Shown piece by piece: positions 9,201 to 16,443 of a DNA stretch of 38,519 bases. The translations under genes were made by a program, and so were the position numbers. Every line of letters begins with the position of its first letter. The first letter of the stretch is position 1. This DNA comes from an uncultured Flavobacteriales bacterium. GTDB taxonomy: Bacteria; Bacteroidota; Bacteroidia; Flavobacteriales_D; Sanyastnellaceae. Location of the stretch: contig CALBSW010000116.1 in the NCBI GenBank assembly GCA_937967465.1, forward strand, positions 1-38,519, in the 5' to 3' direction. Below the pieces are notes generated by a model. It did no database searches and was not told the origin of the DNA. It saw only the letters and a list, made by a program, of their open reading frames with translations.

Positions 9201-10482
9201 ACGGTGCCACGTCATCTGCGTGGACATCCCAGCTTCCCTTGAGCTTCAGGGGGGCGGTCCAATCGTCCCCGTTCCATGGCCATTGGCCTTCAGCTTGAAT
9301 GCGCACAGCGTGTCCCAACGTCTGCGGCATGGCGTGGGCAGAGAGGGTCGCCATGCCTTCAAAGTCGCCCGTCTCCGGCGACCAGTCTACGGTACACCGC
9401 AGCGGCGAATCTCCGGGTCGGGACAAGGCGGCTTCGACGGAGAGCTGTCCGGACATGCCATCCCATTGGCCCTGTGTCACACGGTCGATCGGGAACAGAA
9501 GCGGGCCTCGGAGATCGGCGAAAACATGGCCAGGTGGCAGGGGCGACAGGTTGACCGGAAAGCCGGGTGCATCCAAGGTGAGCGAGGTCAGTTGCATGTG
9601 ACTCCCAAGCAGGGTGCCCTCACCGACTGCCCTGCCCCAAGGCCACTGCACGTCGGCCATCCAAGATGTCGTTTCCAAGGCCCACGTGGCGTGGATGTGG
9701 TCGGGCCACCATGGCAGCAGCGGCTTCCAAGTGGCGGGAACCCGGGAGGTGTCCAGCAGGGTGGGGGCCAGGGCGCATTGGAACAGGGAGTCGCTGCCTT
9801 CAACGGAGAGCGTCAAGTCGGCGCCCATTCCGTCCCGGTGACGAAGCTCCACATGCCCAGCTCCTTCGAGATGTTGGACGCGGGATTGGCCTTCGATGTA
9901 CTGCAGGCCTTCGACATGCAGGTGGTCCACTTGGCCGCCTTCAAGGAAGATGGAATCGGAGACAAAGGGACCGCCATCCCAAGTCAGCTGGGACAAGTGG
10001 ATGTCCTCCATGCGCAACGCGCCCGGGGAGTCTGAAGGGGGCGTCTCTTCTGCGGTTGCCCCCATCCAGGCGTCGAGCTGTGGCCAAAGCCCGTGGTGAA
10101 CGTGGACGCCATCGAGCTGAATGAGGCCCCAGTTGCGGCCACTGGCATCGGCGGGCTGGGCGGTGAGGGCGCGAATGGACACCAACGTGTCCCCTCCGGG
10201 ACCTTCGCGCTGCCAGTGGAGGTCTTGAAGGACCACGCCCAAGGGACGGACGCCCAGCGCGACGCCACCCAAACGAAACGCTGTGGGCTCGGCTTGCTCG
10301 GGAAGCGTGCGTTGAAGGCCGTCCAATGCCCAACCCACGGCCCTGCGCTGTCCGCCCGGTGTGGCCAAAATCAGCGTGGCCAGCAGCCATGGCGATGCGA
10401 GACACAGACACCAGACCAGAGCCCGCCGGCCCCTTCTTTTGGGCCGGGGTGCAGAATTGGGGTCCGGTGTGCGGTCATTCAT
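6274..10482 (-). CDS. tamB: Translocation and assembly module protein TamB
   Basis: 1402 aa, an inner-membrane-anchored AsmA-like bridge protein that in studied bacteria spans the periplasm and works in outer-membrane assembly or lipid transport. One N-terminal membrane segment (ALVWCLCLASPWLLATLIL, about residues 20-40) follows basic residues. Then comes a very long beta-helical repeat region of alternating hydrophobic strands. The C-terminal ~450 residues are the TamB (DUF490) domain: VTEVSVAMDIQGALESPEL, QVNSALAAPEEVERQAFALLATGQF, LLSSRVSELLSG and the final strand LGLRLLNDRLNIAGTVG. Length is usual for Bacteroidota TamB. No TamA is in the window. It is divergent from tsaD, with both starts facing one 13-bp palindrome. 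Confidence 0.93.
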   Translation of the reverse strand: MNDRTPDPNSAPRPKRRGRRALVWCLCLASPWLLATLILATPGGQRRAVGWALDGLQRTLPEQAEPTAFRLGGVALGVRPLGVVLQDLHWQREGPGGDTLVSIRALTAQPADASGRNWGLIQLDGVHVHHGLWPQLDAWMGATAEETPPSDSPGALRMEDIHLSQLTWDGGPFVSDSIFLEGGQVDHLHVEGLQYIEGQSRVQHLEGAGHVELRHRDGMGADLTLSVEGSDSLFQCALAPTLLDTSRVPATWKPLLPWWPDHIHATWALETTSWMADVQWPWGRAVGEGTLLGSHMQLTSLTLDAPGFPVNLSPLPPGHVFADLRGPLLFPIDRVTQGQWDGMSGQLSVEAALSRPGDSPLRCTVDWSPETGDFEGMATLSAHAMPQTLGHAVRIQAEGQWPWNGDDWTAPLKLKGSWDVHADDVAPSLQSAGGLWTMELSPSERGIELSTRLEGRAMPLALTPQLELYGDLRMRLDAVVGTRDVAAPWSGQIDVLDARWIPKAGFGQSTAAGPPLSMKRWTAFLNGEGQRVQCQLEGDFIRGTIQGPLDEAGWTTPLHAALSESGWQEPQHHPPASAPWSVHLELLRDDLLERWSNGRHSVGPGSRIRGTWNGTALTARLDLTGAHFGPWRTGSTSLTLESDSVPLALQLDVAQLRHAQYGALDALDVDVVSVGERASSVAASWQGAVSGEFQVRHGLQDAGRHELEWLRGQLDVYGRRWELDTRAPARMVWTGTDWTSLDVEHWHWQGALGDLIVGRPTAPSHAAGHLVAEMNGWPMAAWGEWASSLVGASLPQLAGNLNGSVKVDLSDRGAEASVQWQDAQTDGFEFGDVCIQGDWANGAWAATLQQFEGERQTSRVAMGWDRQLEADLERWPLSTLDPLLAKGGVHVDGELDGHLHVDFSGPTPKPRGQLTFQAPLVEVEATGSALEVEGILSLTPDYIGLDHATVTDPNGGIAFLNLSVLHTDFAEWNYDVDLDFSDAPFQLMDLAPAPQRLFHGTVEATGRLNVFGDGHGVIIESELTSADGTAFALPLDALDGAELPTGIRFVGGSGELPPTPRKAPFGVTLDLEVDVTPDAEVTLLLDSRAGERVDGRAEGHIAIGMSPEAPLSMEGGISVVDGAYRFSLRDLFTKRIAIAPGGRIDWDGDPYAAELNLTALSRHRATPLPLLPGLVNPGVTEVSVAMDIQGALESPELRFAIGFPEYETSDAALLAQVNSALAAPEEVERQAFALLATGQFIPAGGSGNLFSQTATAQASELLSSRVSELLSGLSEDLDIGVRYVPANAGSASSGSLGGGDNPDAFRSEDAFELDLGLRLLNDRLNIAGTVGAQGMDGLSLEGSEFRGGVDVRYKLTPDGRWEIQGYRLPESELDEEPRQGIGAAYQLRFDRFRDLFRRKDTP

Positions 10483-10490
10483 GAGCGTCC

Positions 10491-10503
10491 TGCGAAATTC
10501 GCA
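10491..10503. promoter_or_regulatory. Palindrome TGCGAAATTCGCA between tamB and tsaD
   Basis: A perfect 6-bp-arm inverted repeat around a central A. Read rightwards it contains GAAATTCG, 11 nt before the tsaD ATG; read leftwards it contains GAATTTCG, 10 nt before the tamB ATG. Both resemble the -7 element, so one site may be two interlocked divergent promoters or an operator. Confidence 0.35.
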
Positions 10504-10512
10504 ACAGAAACG

Positions 10513-11574
10513 ATGCCAGAAGCACGAACGACATCCGAGTCGACGAACAAGGCGGGCATTCAGGTGGAGAATCGCCTGATGCTGGGCATTGAAAGCTCAT
10601 GTGATGACACGAGCATCGCGGTGCTCCGCGGCAATGTGCTGCTGTCCCAGTTCACGGCCGCCCAGCACATCCACGCCAAATACGGTGGTGTGGTGCCGGA
10701 GTTCGCTTCGCGGGCCCACCAGCGTCACATCTTGCCAGTGCTCGAAACGGCGTTGGAGCAAGCCGGAGTCTCGTTGTCGGACGTCGAGGGCGTGGCGTAC
10801 ACGCGGGGACCTGGATTGAATGGCTCCTTGCTGGTGGGCAGCGCCTTTGCCCGCAGTTTGGCGTGGGCCCTCGATGTGCCGATGTGGCCCGTTCACCACA
10901 TGCGGGCCCATGTGCTGGCCCATTGGATGGCCGACGCCCAACCCCCGCGTCAACCGATGATGGCGCTGACGGTTTCTGGTGGCCACACCCAATTGGTGGA
11001 CGTGGCCGACCCTTGGACGCTCCGCATTGTGGGCACCACCCTGGACGATGCCGCAGGAGAGGCCTTTGACAAAGTGGCCAAGATGATCGGACTGCCTTAT
11101 CCCGGGGGGCCTGTGGTAGACAAGTTGGCCAAGGAGGGAGATCCGAACGCGTTCCAATTCGCCACCCCACGTGTCGAGGGGTTGGACTTCAGCTTCAGCG
11201 GCCTGAAGACGTCCGTACTGCGCAACCTGGAGAAAGAGGGGAGAGCCAGCATGGACCGGGAAGGATGGCAAGCGGATGTGTGCGCGTCGCTCCAATCCGC
11301 CATCGTCCGCATGCTCATCCTCAAATTGGAGGCGGCAGCAGATCAATTTGACCGCAAAGCCATTGCGATTCAGGGCGGGGTCAGTGCCAACAGCGGCCTG
11401 CGGCAAGCGGTGACCGAGCTGGGTGAACGCCGGGGCTGGGACGTGCACATTCCTCCATTCCGCTATTGCACAGACAATGGGGCCATGATTGCCATCACGG
11501 GACAATTCGCTGCCATGAGCGGTCAGCCAGGCAGCCTGTCAGACGGCCCCCTTCCCAGGTGGCCCATGGTGTGA
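10513..11574 (+). CDS. tsaD: tRNA N6-adenosine threonylcarbamoyltransferase TsaD
   Basis: 353 aa. Transfers the threonylcarbamoyl group to A37 of ANN-decoding tRNAs, with TsaB and TsaE (not in the window). The family start LGIESSCDDTSIAV is intact; the metal-binding HMRAH (His129, His133 from this start), GHTQLV, DDAAGEAFDKVAKMIGLPYPGGP, FSFSGLKTS, GGVSANSGLR and DNGAMIA are all present. The ATG at 10513 leaves a 22-residue extension; an ATG at 10579 with AGGTGGAG in front would give 331 aa, closer to the usual length. I prefer 10513 because the promoter-like palindrome sits just upstream, but the choice is open. Ends abutting the convergent SRPBCC gene. Confidence 0.96.
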   Translation: MPEARTTSESTNKAGIQVENRLMLGIESSCDDTSIAVLRGNVLLSQFTAAQHIHAKYGGVVPEFASRAHQRHILPVLETALEQAGVSLSDVEGVAYTRGPGLNGSLLVGSAFARSLAWALDVPMWPVHHMRAHVLAHWMADAQPPRQPMMALTVSGGHTQLVDVADPWTLRIVGTTLDDAAGEAFDKVAKMIGLPYPGGPVVDKLAKEGDPNAFQFATPRVEGLDFSFSGLKTSVLRNLEKEGRASMDREGWQADVCASLQSAIVRMLILKLEAAADQFDRKAIAIQGGVSANSGLRQAVTELGERRGWDVHIPPFRYCTDNGAMIAITGQFAAMSGQPGSLSDGPLPRWPMV

Positions 11575-11991
11575 TCAGGCGACCACCTCGGCTTCGCGCA
11601 GGTAGGTGCTGAGCGGTGCCCAGAAGGACTTGGTCCAGGCATCGGTGACCCAGCCGTCGTCACCTGCAGGCACACCGATGTGGTTCAGGATGAGACGGGT
11701 GCCACCAGATTCATTTCGGGACAAACGGATGTCCACGGTGGTGAAGTGGCCTGCCGGCAGCTTCTTGTGGGTCCAAGACATCACCAGCCGCTTGTTTTGG
11801 ACGATGTGCAGAAAGTATCCGCTTTGATTCTGGTTGCACAAAGAGAAAGCGCCGCCATCGTGGGGTTGGATGAGGGCCTCTTTACCGGTGAAAGCCGCCG
11901 TAGCGTCCTGGTCGAGCAAGGTGTCGAAGACACGGGAGGGATTGGCCTCGAGCTCAATGACCTGGTAGATGTTCTCCGTTTGGAGTTTCAT
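11575..11991 (-). CDS. SRPBCC-domain protein (AHSA1-like)
   Basis: 138 aa, cytoplasmic. The segments QVIELEANPSRVFDTLLD, FSLCNQNQSGYFLHI, RLVMSWTHKKLPAGHFTTVDIRLS, TRLILNHIGVP and the C-terminal helix W..SFWAPLSTYLRE follow the START/Bet v1-like fold of the Hsp90-ATPase activator homologue family. In bacteria the ligand is usually unknown. The ATG at 11991 is the only sensible start; TAATTTGG at 12010-12017 (minus) may be its -7 element. The stop abuts tsaD's stop as TGATCA. Confidence 0.85.
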   Translation of the reverse strand: MKLQTENIYQVIELEANPSRVFDTLLDQDATAAFTGKEALIQPHDGGAFSLCNQNQSGYFLHIVQNKRLVMSWTHKKLPAGHFTTVDIRLSRNESGGTRLILNHIGVPAGDDGWVTDAWTKSFWAPLSTYLREAEVVA

Positions 11992-12044
11992 GATTCAAAA
12001 GGTGTAGAACCAAATTAATGTCGCGCGGGGAGTGCACCGCACAA

Positions 12045-13118
12045 TCAGGGAGACGTTCTCAACATGGTTTCACGAACGGGGAGAAGGAGGGTGGCCCGGG
12101 TCTCCTTTTCGAAGTGATCGAGGGTCAAGTGCCCTTGTTGTTCTGCCCCCAGCAACCGCAGCCGTTGCCGGATCAAGTCGCTCGCGTGTCGCCTGCGGAC
12201 CGGCGAGTGGGGCTTGTCCAACAGGTTGCGGACCCCATCTTGAGCGTTTTGGTCTGTTCGGCTGTTGCAGACGTCGATGCGGATTTGGGCAGGAGAGATG
12301 GCGTGGGCAGTGATGCACAGTTGGCCGAGGTCCCCATCATTCTCCAGGGTGCCGCCCAGTCCATGCCAAAGGGCGTTTTCCACCAGAGGTTGCACCATCA
12401 AGGCGGGGATGCGGACTTGGGCCAAATTGGGGGGCAGGGGAGACTGAATCACCTTGACGGGGCGCCCCATCCTGCCCAGTTCCAAGGCCACATAGTCTTC
12501 TAGAACGCGCCACTCTTCACTCAACGTCCACCATCCGTCGCGCCCCGCATGGCTTTGTCGGACCGCGAGGCGCCGGAATGCTGCCAGATGGTCGAGGGCC
12601 TCGGATTTGCTGCCGTTCAAAAGGCGTTGCATGACCCCGTTCAGGGCATTGAACAGGAAGTGGGGGTCCATCAGGTGTCGCAGCGCTTTGGATTGTACTT
12701 CGGCCAATTCACGGCGCTGCCATGCAGCTTTGCGGATCTGCAGGCGCTCTGCTGGAATCCGCTCTCGCCAGTGCTTCAGCTCCAATTCTCGGCGCCGGGA
12801 CTCCCAATCGAGGTGGCGTGTGACCTCCAGGTCAACGTGACGGGCAGACCCCAGAAAAAGTGCGGTCGCGGGAATCCAGAGCCAGGGCAGCGACAGGAAG
12901 GCGGACAGCACATCCACGCCCATTCCAATGCAACCCCAGAGGAGGGGATGTGCGGTGTTGGGGTGCACCCTGCGGTATCGACCCCAGGTGTGCCTCTCCT
13001 GTGGGGTGGTTCGGGCCAAGCTCACCCCCACGCTGATGCATGCGGCCGCTTGACACAACCCCAGTAAGGGCAGCCATGGGAGGAGGGGAGTCAGGGACAC
13101 GCCCCAATCAACCTCCAC
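12045..13118 (-). CDS. LytS/YehU-type sensor histidine kinase
   Basis: 357 aa. About three hydrophobic segments within the first ~95 residues form a membrane module, then a coiled-coil helix, then the His_kinase domain. The H-box reads HLMDPHFLFNALN with His153 as the expected phospho-acceptor, followed by a distal helix (LSEEWRVLEDYVALELGRMG) and the ATP-binding N-box MVQPLVENALWHGL. The C-terminus has the RLRLLGAEQQGHL segment typical of the family. Start is a GTG at 13118 because no ATG occurs before the membrane part. Partners are normally LytTR response regulators, but none is adjacent, so this is an orphan kinase here. Signal unknown. Confidence 0.88.
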   Translation of the reverse strand: MEVDWGVSLTPLLPWLPLLGLCQAAACISVGVSLARTTPQERHTWGRYRRVHPNTAHPLLWGCIGMGVDVLSAFLSLPWLWIPATALFLGSARHVDLEVTRHLDWESRRRELELKHWRERIPAERLQIRKAAWQRRELAEVQSKALRHLMDPHFLFNALNGVMQRLLNGSKSEALDHLAAFRRLAVRQSHAGRDGWWTLSEEWRVLEDYVALELGRMGRPVKVIQSPLPPNLAQVRIPALMVQPLVENALWHGLGGTLENDGDLGQLCITAHAISPAQIRIDVCNSRTDQNAQDGVRNLLDKPHSPVRRRHASDLIRQRLRLLGAEQQGHLTLDHFEKETRATLLLPVRETMLRTSP

Positions 13119-13206
13119 GGCAAAACAGGTCCAAACAGGCCGAGGTGGATTTTGTCAGTGTGGCCAAGAAATGTGTGGGCGCAGGTGCAGCCCCTCAGAC
13201 GGCCTG

Positions 13207-14727
13207 TCAGTCAAACGCCTGGCGCAGTTCCTGGCGCAGCTTGCGGCAGTATTCATCCATCAACCACTGACGGTAATTGTCGGTGGTCTTGGAGATGCAC
13301 TTCGTGTAGTCGCGGATCCGCTGCTCGATGTCCCCGTCCAGCTCGTCGATGAGCTCAATGGCGTGGAATTCGTCCTCTGCCACGCGGGCAATCATGTGCA
13401 CGTGGTTGGCCAGACTCTCGTCGATGGCCGCCTTGGGGCGTTTGCCCTTGCGGGTCACCTCGATGTAGGTGTCCTTCATGATGAAGGGCTCGAGGTCTTC
13501 CACCTTGAACAGCTTCTGCAGCTTTTCAGGCATCTCATACACGAACGTCTCCTCGATTTCCTCATCCGTGTAGAGGCCTTCGAGATAGGCGTTCGGAGCA
13601 CGGAAAATGTCCGGCCAGTTGACATGGGCGTCCCACAGCCCAAACCGCCGCGCATTGTTTCCGAGGTCGATGACGGTGAAGTCCTTTTTCTTCCCGAAGA
13701 CCCGGGAGCCCCGACCAATCATCTGGTGATAGAGGGTCAGGGATTTGGTGGCCCGGTTCAGGATGATGGTCTCGACGGAAGGTTCGTCAAAGCCGGTGGT
13801 CAGGATGCTCACCGAGGTGAGGATGGCATCGGGCTTTTCGTGAAACCAGGTCAGGATTTCTTGACGCTCCTTTTCGGTGTGGGTGTTGTCGAGGTGGCGA
13901 ATCTCGTACCCCTCCTCCTCGAACAATTGCGCCACCATCAAAGACGTGTGGATGCCGTTGTTGAAGATGAGCGTCTTCGTGCCCTTGGCCTTTTCCTCGT
14001 AGGCGTACAGGAGCTTCTCCTGCATCAAGTAGTTGCCGTACAGGCGCTCCGAGCTCGATACCGTGTAGTCGCCATTGATGCCCACCTTGAGCGACTTCAG
14101 ATTGACGTCGTAGCTGTAGGTCTTGGCCTTGGCGAGGTATCCCTCATCCACCAGTTTCGAGATGCTCTCTCCAACGATCAGCTCCTGGTAGTTGTCCTTC
14201 AAGGGCAACTTGATGTTGCTCGAGAGGGGGGTGGCCGTGACGCCGAGCAGGATTTGCTCGTCGAAGTGCTTGAACAGCTTCCGGAAGCTGTTGTAGTGCG
14301 CCTCGTCGATGACCACCAATCCGAGGTTGTCGAAGGTGATGTGCTCGTCGTTGAGGCGGTTGTTCAAGGTCTCCACCATGGCGACGAAGCACCAGTGGTC
14401 CTTGTCTTCCTCAAGCACCTTGACCTTGGAGTCGATGATCTTGTTGTCGACCCCGATCTCGGACAGCATCCGGCTCGTTTGGCCCAACAATTCGATGCGG
14501 TGGGTGAGGATCAAGACCTTCTTGCCCATCTCGAGGATGAAGCGCTTGGCCAGCTCGCTGAAGATGACGGTCTTTCCGCCTCCGGTGGGGAGTTGGTAGA
14601 GGACGTTGTAGTTCTCAGGGAACTTGCGCATCCGATCCAGAATCGTCTCGATCGCCTGCGCCTGGTAGCCATACAGCTGCTTGCCTTGGGTCGAATTCAG
14701 CTTTTCTGTGACGGCTTCCATCTTCAT
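13207..14727 (-). CDS. DEAD/DEAH-box (SF2) helicase
   Basis: 506 aa, probable ATP-dependent nucleic-acid translocase or helicase. The Q-like region YGYQAQAIETIL is followed by Walker A (QLPTGGGKTVIF), motif Ia (VLILTHRIELLGQ), motif II DEAH (VVIDEAHYNSFR), motif III-like GVTATPL, and in the second RecA domain DAILTSVSILTTGFDEP and QMIGRGSRVFG (motif VI). It looks like a COG1061-type enzyme with a ~100-residue C-terminal extension. Start is the ATG at 14727, after an exact TACTTTTG element; longer frames upstream would pass through that promoter. Divergent from ung. Confidence 0.92.
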   Translation of the reverse strand: MKMEAVTEKLNSTQGKQLYGYQAQAIETILDRMRKFPENYNVLYQLPTGGGKTVIFSELAKRFILEMGKKVLILTHRIELLGQTSRMLSEIGVDNKIIDSKVKVLEEDKDHWCFVAMVETLNNRLNDEHITFDNLGLVVIDEAHYNSFRKLFKHFDEQILLGVTATPLSSNIKLPLKDNYQELIVGESISKLVDEGYLAKAKTYSYDVNLKSLKVGINGDYTVSSSERLYGNYLMQEKLLYAYEEKAKGTKTLIFNNGIHTSLMVAQLFEEEGYEIRHLDNTHTEKERQEILTWFHEKPDAILTSVSILTTGFDEPSVETIILNRATKSLTLYHQMIGRGSRVFGKKKDFTVIDLGNNARRFGLWDAHVNWPDIFRAPNAYLEGLYTDEEIEETFVYEMPEKLQKLFKVEDLEPFIMKDTYIEVTRKGKRPKAAIDESLANHVHMIARVAEDEFHAIELIDELDGDIEQRIRDYTKCISKTTDNYRQWLMDEYCRKLRQELRQAFD

Positions 14728-14736
14728 CGGAGGCGG

Positions 14737-14744
14737 CAAAAGTA
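14737..14744 (-). promoter_or_regulatory. -7-like promoter element TACTTTTG (helicase)
   Basis: Exact TAnnTTTG on the minus strand, 9 nt before the ATG at 14727. Confidence 0.5.
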
Positions 14745-14781
14745 CCCACGGGAATGGCGGGCAACAATCTGCTTGCCATTC

Positions 14782-14789
14782 TATTTTCG
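14782..14789 (+). promoter_or_regulatory. -7-like promoter element TATTTTCG (ung)
   Basis: TATTTTCG, 12 nt before the ATG at 14802; supports that start over the in-frame ATG at 14754. Confidence 0.45.
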
Positions 14790-14801
14790 AAGGTTTCACA
14801 C

Positions 14802-15503
14802 ATGCGGTCAAAAGCTTTGCCATCGTCCAACCTGCAAGAGCGCCTCAGCGCGCTGCCCGGATGGGCCTTCCTGGCCGCGTCCGCAACCGATGCATTGCAG
14901 GCCCGCCTCGATGATGCGGTGCAGGCTGAGACGTGTCTGCCACACCCCGATCGGTGGTTTCATGCCTTGGAATCGGTCGGGGCACCGCAAGATGTTCGGG
15001 TGGTCATTCTCGGGCAGGATCCGTACCACGGCCCCGGGCAGGCACAAGGACTGGCCTTCTCCGTGCCCGAGGGATGGCCGCTGCCGCCATCGCTCCGCAA
15101 CATCTACAAGGAGATTGCACGGGACCTCGGCGGGACTCCCCCAGTGAGTGGGGACCTTTCAGGTTGGGCGCAACAAGGGGTGTTGCTCCTCAACGACGTA
15201 TTGACCGTGGCCCCAGGTGCGCCAGGCAGTCACCAGGGATTCGGCTGGCAGCATGTCACGGCTGCAGCCTTGGCTTCCCTGACGGATCGGCCGGTGGCCT
15301 TCATGCTCTGGGGTCGACACGCCCGTGCCCACGCGGAGCGTATCAGAACGTTGCATCCCGGCCATCACATCTTGGAAACCGTGCACCCGAGTCCGTTGAG
15401 CGCCCACCGTGGCTTCCTCGGTTGCGGGCATTTCGGAGCGGTCAACCGCTGGCTGGTCGAGCGTGGAGAGGCACCCATTGCTTGGTTCGATTCGCCATGG
15501 TGA
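14802..15503 (+). CDS. ung: Uracil-DNA glycosylase, family 1
   Basis: 233 aa, close to the usual ~225-230. Removes uracil from DNA to start base-excision repair. Motif 1 is GQDPYHGPGQAQGLAFSV with the water-activating Asp73; the Ser/Asn pocket region is VLLLNDVLTV; motif 2 is HPSPLSAHRGFLGC with the catalytic His. The N-terminal SNLQERL and PSLRNIYKEI helices fit the family. The ATG at 14802 was chosen over 14754 for length and promoter position. Divergent from the SF2 helicase, about 75 nt between starts. Confidence 0.96.
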   Translation: MRSKALPSSNLQERLSALPGWAFLAASATDALQARLDDAVQAETCLPHPDRWFHALESVGAPQDVRVVILGQDPYHGPGQAQGLAFSVPEGWPLPPSLRNIYKEIARDLGGTPPVSGDLSGWAQQGVLLLNDVLTVAPGAPGSHQGFGWQHVTAAALASLTDRPVAFMLWGRHARAHAERIRTLHPGHHILETVHPSPLSAHRGFLGCGHFGAVNRWLVERGEAPIAWFDSPW

Positions 15504-15525
15504 GCCTTTCGACGCCCAAGCACAC

Positions 15526-15533
15526 CACCTTTG
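15526..15533 (+). promoter_or_regulatory. -7-like promoter element CACCTTTG
   Basis: CACCTTTG, one mismatch to TAnnTTTG, 4 nt before the ATG at 15538. Confidence 0.4.
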
Positions 15534-15537
15534 CACC

Positions 15538-16431
15538 ATGACTCCGACAGGGACATCGTGGCATTGTGCCGCCCAATGGCGGGGGCATCAGGGCGCCATT
15601 TACGATCTCGCGGTGACGCCCGATGGCCAGGTGTGGAGTGTCGGCGGGGACGGCTTGCTGGTGAAGTGGGCCCGGTCTGCGGAGGGCGACGACGCGACGG
15701 GAGAGGCCATGGCCCGCACCGACCAGGCCTTGTTCTCCATCGGAGTGAATGGAGAAGCGGTCCTGGCAGGTGGCGCCTCGGGCGGCCTCGTGCACTGGTC
15801 CCCGGACGGGACGAACATCTTGCAAGGCCATGAAGGCGGCACCTTCCTCATTGGCCCGACCCTGTCTGCGGGTGCGGACGGTCGGCTGCGCCAGTGGCGC
15901 ACCGGAGAAGCCGTGATGGAGGTGCCCGGCCGAATCCGCTGTCTTCTCACGGACGAAGCGGGCCATTGGGTCGGCACCCACCATGGGCGGATTCACTCGA
16001 CGGCGAAAGGGGAGGTGTTGGAAGCCCATGACGGCAGTGTACGTGGCCTGATGAATTGGCCGGGCAAGCCTGCCGTGGCCTCTGTTGGTAACGATGGGCT
16101 GATGAAGCTGTGGTCCACCTCGGAGCGCCCTTGGTCGCCCTTGCTGTCCATCGAGGCACACAAAGGGGCGATCTACCGAATTCAAGCGTCGCCCTGTGGC
16201 CAATGGGTGGCCACGGCTTCCCGCGACAAGTCCGTGGCCATCTGGTCTGCCGCCACGTTGGATTTGGAGGCCCGCTTGCAAGGTCCGGGCATGAAGGGGC
16301 ACACCCGCTCGGTCAATGCGCTGGTCTGGCTGAATGAGAATACGCTGGTATCGGGTGGCGATGACCGCCGGATTCTGGTGTGGCGAAAGGGGGACGCGCG
16401 ACATGCTGAACCGGTGGTCGGCCGGGGCTAA
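15538..16431 (+). CDS. WD40-repeat protein
   Basis: 297 aa, no signal peptide, so probably a cytoplasmic beta-propeller scaffold. Repeats are seen as GHQGAIYDLAVTPDGQVWSVGGDG, then weaker blades through the middle, and clear ones again at HDGSVRGLMNW...SVGNDGLMKLWS, HKGAIYRIQA...TASRDKSVAIWS and GHTRSVNALVW...SGGDDRRILVWR; about seven blades in all. Start at 15538 (MTPTGTSWHC) avoids a long overlap with ung. Its TAA stop is also the first three bases of the hisS -7 element. Partner unknown. Confidence 0.88.
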   Translation: MTPTGTSWHCAAQWRGHQGAIYDLAVTPDGQVWSVGGDGLLVKWARSAEGDDATGEAMARTDQALFSIGVNGEAVLAGGASGGLVHWSPDGTNILQGHEGGTFLIGPTLSAGADGRLRQWRTGEAVMEVPGRIRCLLTDEAGHWVGTHHGRIHSTAKGEVLEAHDGSVRGLMNWPGKPAVASVGNDGLMKLWSTSERPWSPLLSIEAHKGAIYRIQASPCGQWVATASRDKSVAIWSAATLDLEARLQGPGMKGHTRSVNALVWLNENTLVSGGDDRRILVWRKGDARHAEPVVGRG

Positions 16432-16436
16432 CTTTG
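16429..16436 (+). promoter_or_regulatory. -7-like promoter element TAACTTTG (hisS)
   Basis: Exact TAnnTTTG, 7 nt before the hisS ATG; its TAA is the stop codon of the WD40 gene. Confidence 0.5.
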
Positions 16437-16443
16437 CTTCAGG

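Noticed and set aside
6916..10035. 1039-codon open frame on the plus strand
   Set aside because: Antisense to tamB, low-complexity Gly/Gln/His-rich translation with no domain; a GC-rich codon-bias shadow.
13171..15147. 658-codon open frame on the plus strand
   Set aside because: Antisense to the SF2 helicase, whose motifs are all intact on the minus strand.
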